Assembly (NCBI GenBank): GCA_950106755.1
Contig: OX467083.1
Coordinates: 16,487,029 to 16,551,028, forward strand
DNA from: Climacium dendroides
Lineage: Eukaryota > Streptophyta > Bryopsida > Hypnales > Climaciaceae
Direction of reading: 5' to 3'
DNA length: 64,000 bases
The notes beneath the pieces were generated by a model, which was not told where the DNA came from, did no database searches, and was given only the letters and a program-made list of their open reading frames with translations. The number at the start of each line of letters is the position of its first letter. The stretch's first letter is position 1. Of the stretch, positions 61,513 to 64,000 are shown piece after piece. The position numbers and the translations under genes were made by a program.

Positions 61513-62523
61513 TAGTAAAATTGTATTTGTCAAATACTAATTGTCATACTTGTTTATCCCTTGCAGTCACAACGCTTTAGGATCCTCTTATTTGTACGAA
61601 GACAATGGGAGGAAACATCAGTGGAATCCAAATTTTCTATCACTATAAACCAACAACTTAGTGATGCAGGTACAAACCTTGAAGAAGTTGACCTTCTCTA
61701 CAACTATACCTCCTTGTAGACTTAGTTCATGAATGGTACAATTCCGTGGAGAGGTGCCCGTGAGAATGATCCTCTATTTGTACAGCTACTAATCGAGGCA
61801 TCTTCAAAACTTGGTGATGTGGTATTGGATTGTTTTGCATCTACAGGTACCTTTCATTAGTCATTACTTTTTATTATTGAAACCATATAATTTTTACATT
61901 GTATGTAACATATTTGGTGCAACTGATGACATTGCATTCAATAAATAGGGGCCTCTATCCATGCATGCCACAACATTGGACGTCATTTGGTGGCCTTGGA
62001 GAGCGATAGTGAGATTTTTGAAGGTCTTCTTCAACCTTTGACAATCCTTCCTACTTCTACTGCCAGCGTCTAAACTAAGCGGCTTTTGCCTATAGTGTTG
62101 GATGATTCTGATGACGATGACATTGTCAAGCCTTCTACAAGGCCTTGAAAAAGACGTTGCTGTAAGTAAGTTTGTTGATGCTTTTAGGCATGTGTTTATT
62201 TTCTTTTATTGTGCAATGTCTTTTAATTTATTCAAAGTTTCTAATTATTTAATCATTGCATCTTGTAGAGGCAATTTTCTCAAGTATTTGGTGCTCTCGC
62301 CTTCTCCTAGTCCAAAGAGTTTGTCATGTTACATCGAGACTCTAGCGACATCTATGGCAGAAGCTCCATCACCCATTTCTATTGCCAAATATCGTTCATA
62401 CAATATTGTTGTCAAGAAGTTTTTAGACCTTGAAGCAAATGTTGAGACACCAAGGCTTACATATAGTGATAGTAGTGAAGCTAGTGATCATTCTTCTCCC
62501 ATATGTGGCATTGGGTTAAATTG

Positions 62524-63709
62524 ATTTTGTTCTAAAGACTATTGTTGTTACTTAATTTTCTAATGTCATGTAGTGAGACTAAAAAGGCCACTACATTCTT
62601 GCACTTTACCATATTTTTAAGTTATTTTGCATTTTGGTGATCTTTAAAGTAGTAGTGAAAAGGACATCTACTTTAAGAGATAATGGTTACTATTGTCAAT
62701 TAGTAGAATTTTTTTTGGATTGAATCTATTTCTTTCTATTAGCAACATGGTACTTCTCTTTGATGAAAACATGTAATTAGAAATAGTAAATGTTGGTGTT
62801 AGCATAAAAATAAATTTGGTGAACTTTACAAATGCTTAAAAAGAATTGTAAATTTTAATTAGAAATGGTATCTTCACCCTAAAATGGTTTTAGAATACCA
62901 TATAAGCATAGGTCCTTAGCTTAAAAAACCCCACTTAAACCTTGGATTTAAAATACTTAATAAATGATATTTATCTAAAACAAATGATTTTATAGTTCAA
63001 ATCATTTATTAATCATCCAAACTCATTTTCATCCAATGTCATGAACAAATGTATTTCATTCAATAAAGTCAACTAAAAAATAATTCATCCAACTCTTTTC
63101 ATCTCCATTCATCTCCATTCATCCTCTTTGAGTGCATCTATAGTTTTATGCTTTTATAATAAACCATAGACCAAAAACCCTTATGGTAAAAAATTATAGG
63201 TTTTCCACAAATTTTTCAAAAAATTCTCAATGCTCAACACTCATTGCTCATTGCTCATTGCTCAACGCTCAACGCTCATCGCTCCTTGCTCATACTTTAG
63301 CAACCCTGCATTAAACTGCACCCTAAAATAAGCCCCAAAATGTTTTAAACGCATATCAAAAATTGTCAATGAATGAGATATGGCGGCTTTTGATTACATC
63401 AATGTTATTACAACACATGTGCCAAACTTTGAAGCTCTTAAAACTTGAGGATTTAAGTCTCTGACAAACCTTTATATTGTTTGTTGATTTACTAAGTTGC
63501 ATATTTTTGGGAATATAAATAATATACTCACTTTAAACGTTGACTATGAGTTATTTCAAGCACTTTATTTTCAAAATTTTGTAACCCTATTATGGTATCA
63601 TATTTGCCCAAATTAGAAAATTTATTGTACATTGTTTTTCTATACATTTGTTTGCTCTCTTATTTTCACTATGAACTACTTAGCATTCAAATTACTTACA
63701 ACCCAATTT
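62524..63709. other. AT-rich intergenic DNA
   Basis: No genes. About 63085-63330 holds ATTCATCTCC and CATTGCTCA/CAACGCTCA short repeats, related in inverted orientation to 53835-53930 and 54140-54190. Confidence 0.55.
63235..63325. repeat. Dispersed repeat with TTGCTCA words, copy 2 (inverted)
   Basis: About eight tandem 8-9-bp words of the CATTGCTCA/CAACGCTCA type, followed by CTTTAGCAACCCTGCATTAAACTGCA, the inverted counterpart of the repeat at about 53835. Confidence 0.6.
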
Positions 63710-63938
63710 CACTATAAGAAACCAAAATTTATTGATGTCAAAAGGAACGGATTTTAGGTGATATTGAAAAAAAAAAACCCATGTTTTTATGTCAACAATG
63801 ATGTCCAATATAACATCAATGGACATCGTTGTTGACATAAAAACATGGGTTTGTTTTTTTGATGTCACCTTTGATGTCACCTAAAATCCGTTCCTTTTGA
63901 TGTCAATCCGTCACGTAAAACAAGGTTTTCTTATAGTG
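63710..63938. mobile_element. 229-bp palindromic mini-CACTA, TSD TTT, same ends as the 14-kb element
   Basis: Starts CACTATAAGAAACC and ends GGTTTTCTTATAGTG, flanked by TTT (63707-63709 and 63939-63941). Both halves are inverted repeats (ATGTCAAAAGGAACGGATTT, CCCATGTTTTTATGTCAAC) around a GATGTCC-containing centre. The terminal sequence and GATGTC motifs match the 14-kb element, which suggests it can be mobilised by that family. Confidence 0.93.
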
Positions 63939-64000
63939 TTTGTAGCATTTTTCAGTGTACCCACCATAGATTTTGTTTATATACATTCTGAGGCTGGATG

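Larger units (their letters stand above)
57196..62523 (+). pseudogene. ParB-like (DGNHR) / DNA-methylase-like gene with introns, decayed
   Basis: Exons inferred from GT-AG sites: 57196-57321, 59390-59482, 59621-60204, 60326-60518, 60615-60809, 60898-61121, 61567-61846, 61949-62161 and about 62269-62523. Most keep phase. Exon 3 reads FFVWDGNHRLAAWYAYI, matching the DGxHR motif of ParB/sulfiredoxin-like domains. Exons 7-8 by coordinate order (61567-62161) read FVQLLIEASSKLGDVVLD, CFASTGASIHAC and GRHLVALESDSEIF, resembling motif I (DxFxxxG) and the following strand of N4/N6-type DNA methylases. About ten premature stops of all three kinds and at least one frameshift (60.9-61.1 kb exon) show it is dead. 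The end contains SSPICG, echoed in the 44.7-48.9 kb gene. A catalytic DPPY-type motif was not found. Function unknown; DNA modification is inferred. Confidence 0.65.

Noticed and set aside
13500..62523. Reassignment of TAG to glutamine as an explanation of in-frame TAG codons
   Set aside because: TGA and TAA stops and frameshifts occur in the same decayed genes, and the intact VHA-a and TNPA-like frames use only ordinary codons.

Overview
The window looks like nuclear DNA of a green plant, a land plant or a streptophyte alga. The signs are a multi-exon vacuolar H+-ATPase subunit a gene of plant type with GT-AG introns, several plant-type CACTA (En/Spm) transposons, Helitrons with TC...CTAG ends, and many AT-rich dispersed repeats. 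The species cannot be named from sequence alone. A bryophyte, lycophyte or charophyte fits the short introns and the repeat families, but this is inference.

Layout. 1-5 kb: one conventional cellular gene, VHA-a, on the minus strand with 14 visible exons; its 3' end lies beyond position 1. This stretch is clearly richer in G+C than the rest. 5.4-8.9 kb: AT-rich repeats, including a 672-bp non-autonomous Helitron (7775-8446) inserted into a repeat whose uninterrupted copy lies at about 6.27-6.50 kb. 8.87-13.25 kb: two related ~2-kb non-autonomous CACTA elements. 13.5-30.6 kb: a decayed transposon-type gene (DUF7869-like, minus strand) split by a complete 14.2-kb CACTA element (14596-28773). That element carries a TNP2/TNPD-type transposase (minus, broken), a TNPA-like partner (plus, intact over five exons) and a nested 1.5-kb CACTA element. 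30.6-44.6 kb: mostly gene-free AT-rich DNA with two more CACTA elements, two related foldback repeats and a pair of strong short hairpins. 44.66-48.89 kb: a decayed intronless gene with a ParB-like DGQH motif and a possible methyltransferase-like region. 49.18-52.2 kb: the 5' part of a Helitron with a broken Rep gene. 55.0-55.9 kb: a SWIM zinc-finger gene remnant. 57.2-62.5 kb: a decayed intron-containing gene with a ParB-like DGNHR motif and a DNA-methylase-like motif I. Its first intron holds an 11-copy ~115-bp repeat with a palindromic core, interrupted by an 801-bp CACTA element. 63.7 kb: a 229-bp palindromic mini-CACTA with the same ends as the 14-kb element.

Eight CACTA elements were delimited by matching ends and identical 3-bp target duplications (GAA, TAC, AAA, CAC, GTA, TTG, TTG, TTT). 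The nesting order DUF7869-type element, then 14-kb CACTA, then 1.5-kb CACTA can be read directly. Apart from VHA-a, nearly all coding sequence belongs to mobile or multicopy-looking genes. Where the ancestral residue can be guessed, most premature stops look like C-to-T or G-to-A transitions, as expected of methylated, silenced repeats.

The most unusual content is the pair of diverged genes at 44.7-48.9 and 57.2-62.5 kb. Both appear to combine a ParB/sulfiredoxin-like motif with a Rossmann methylase-like region, an arrangement better known from phages and bacterial mobile elements. Both copies are pseudogenes here.
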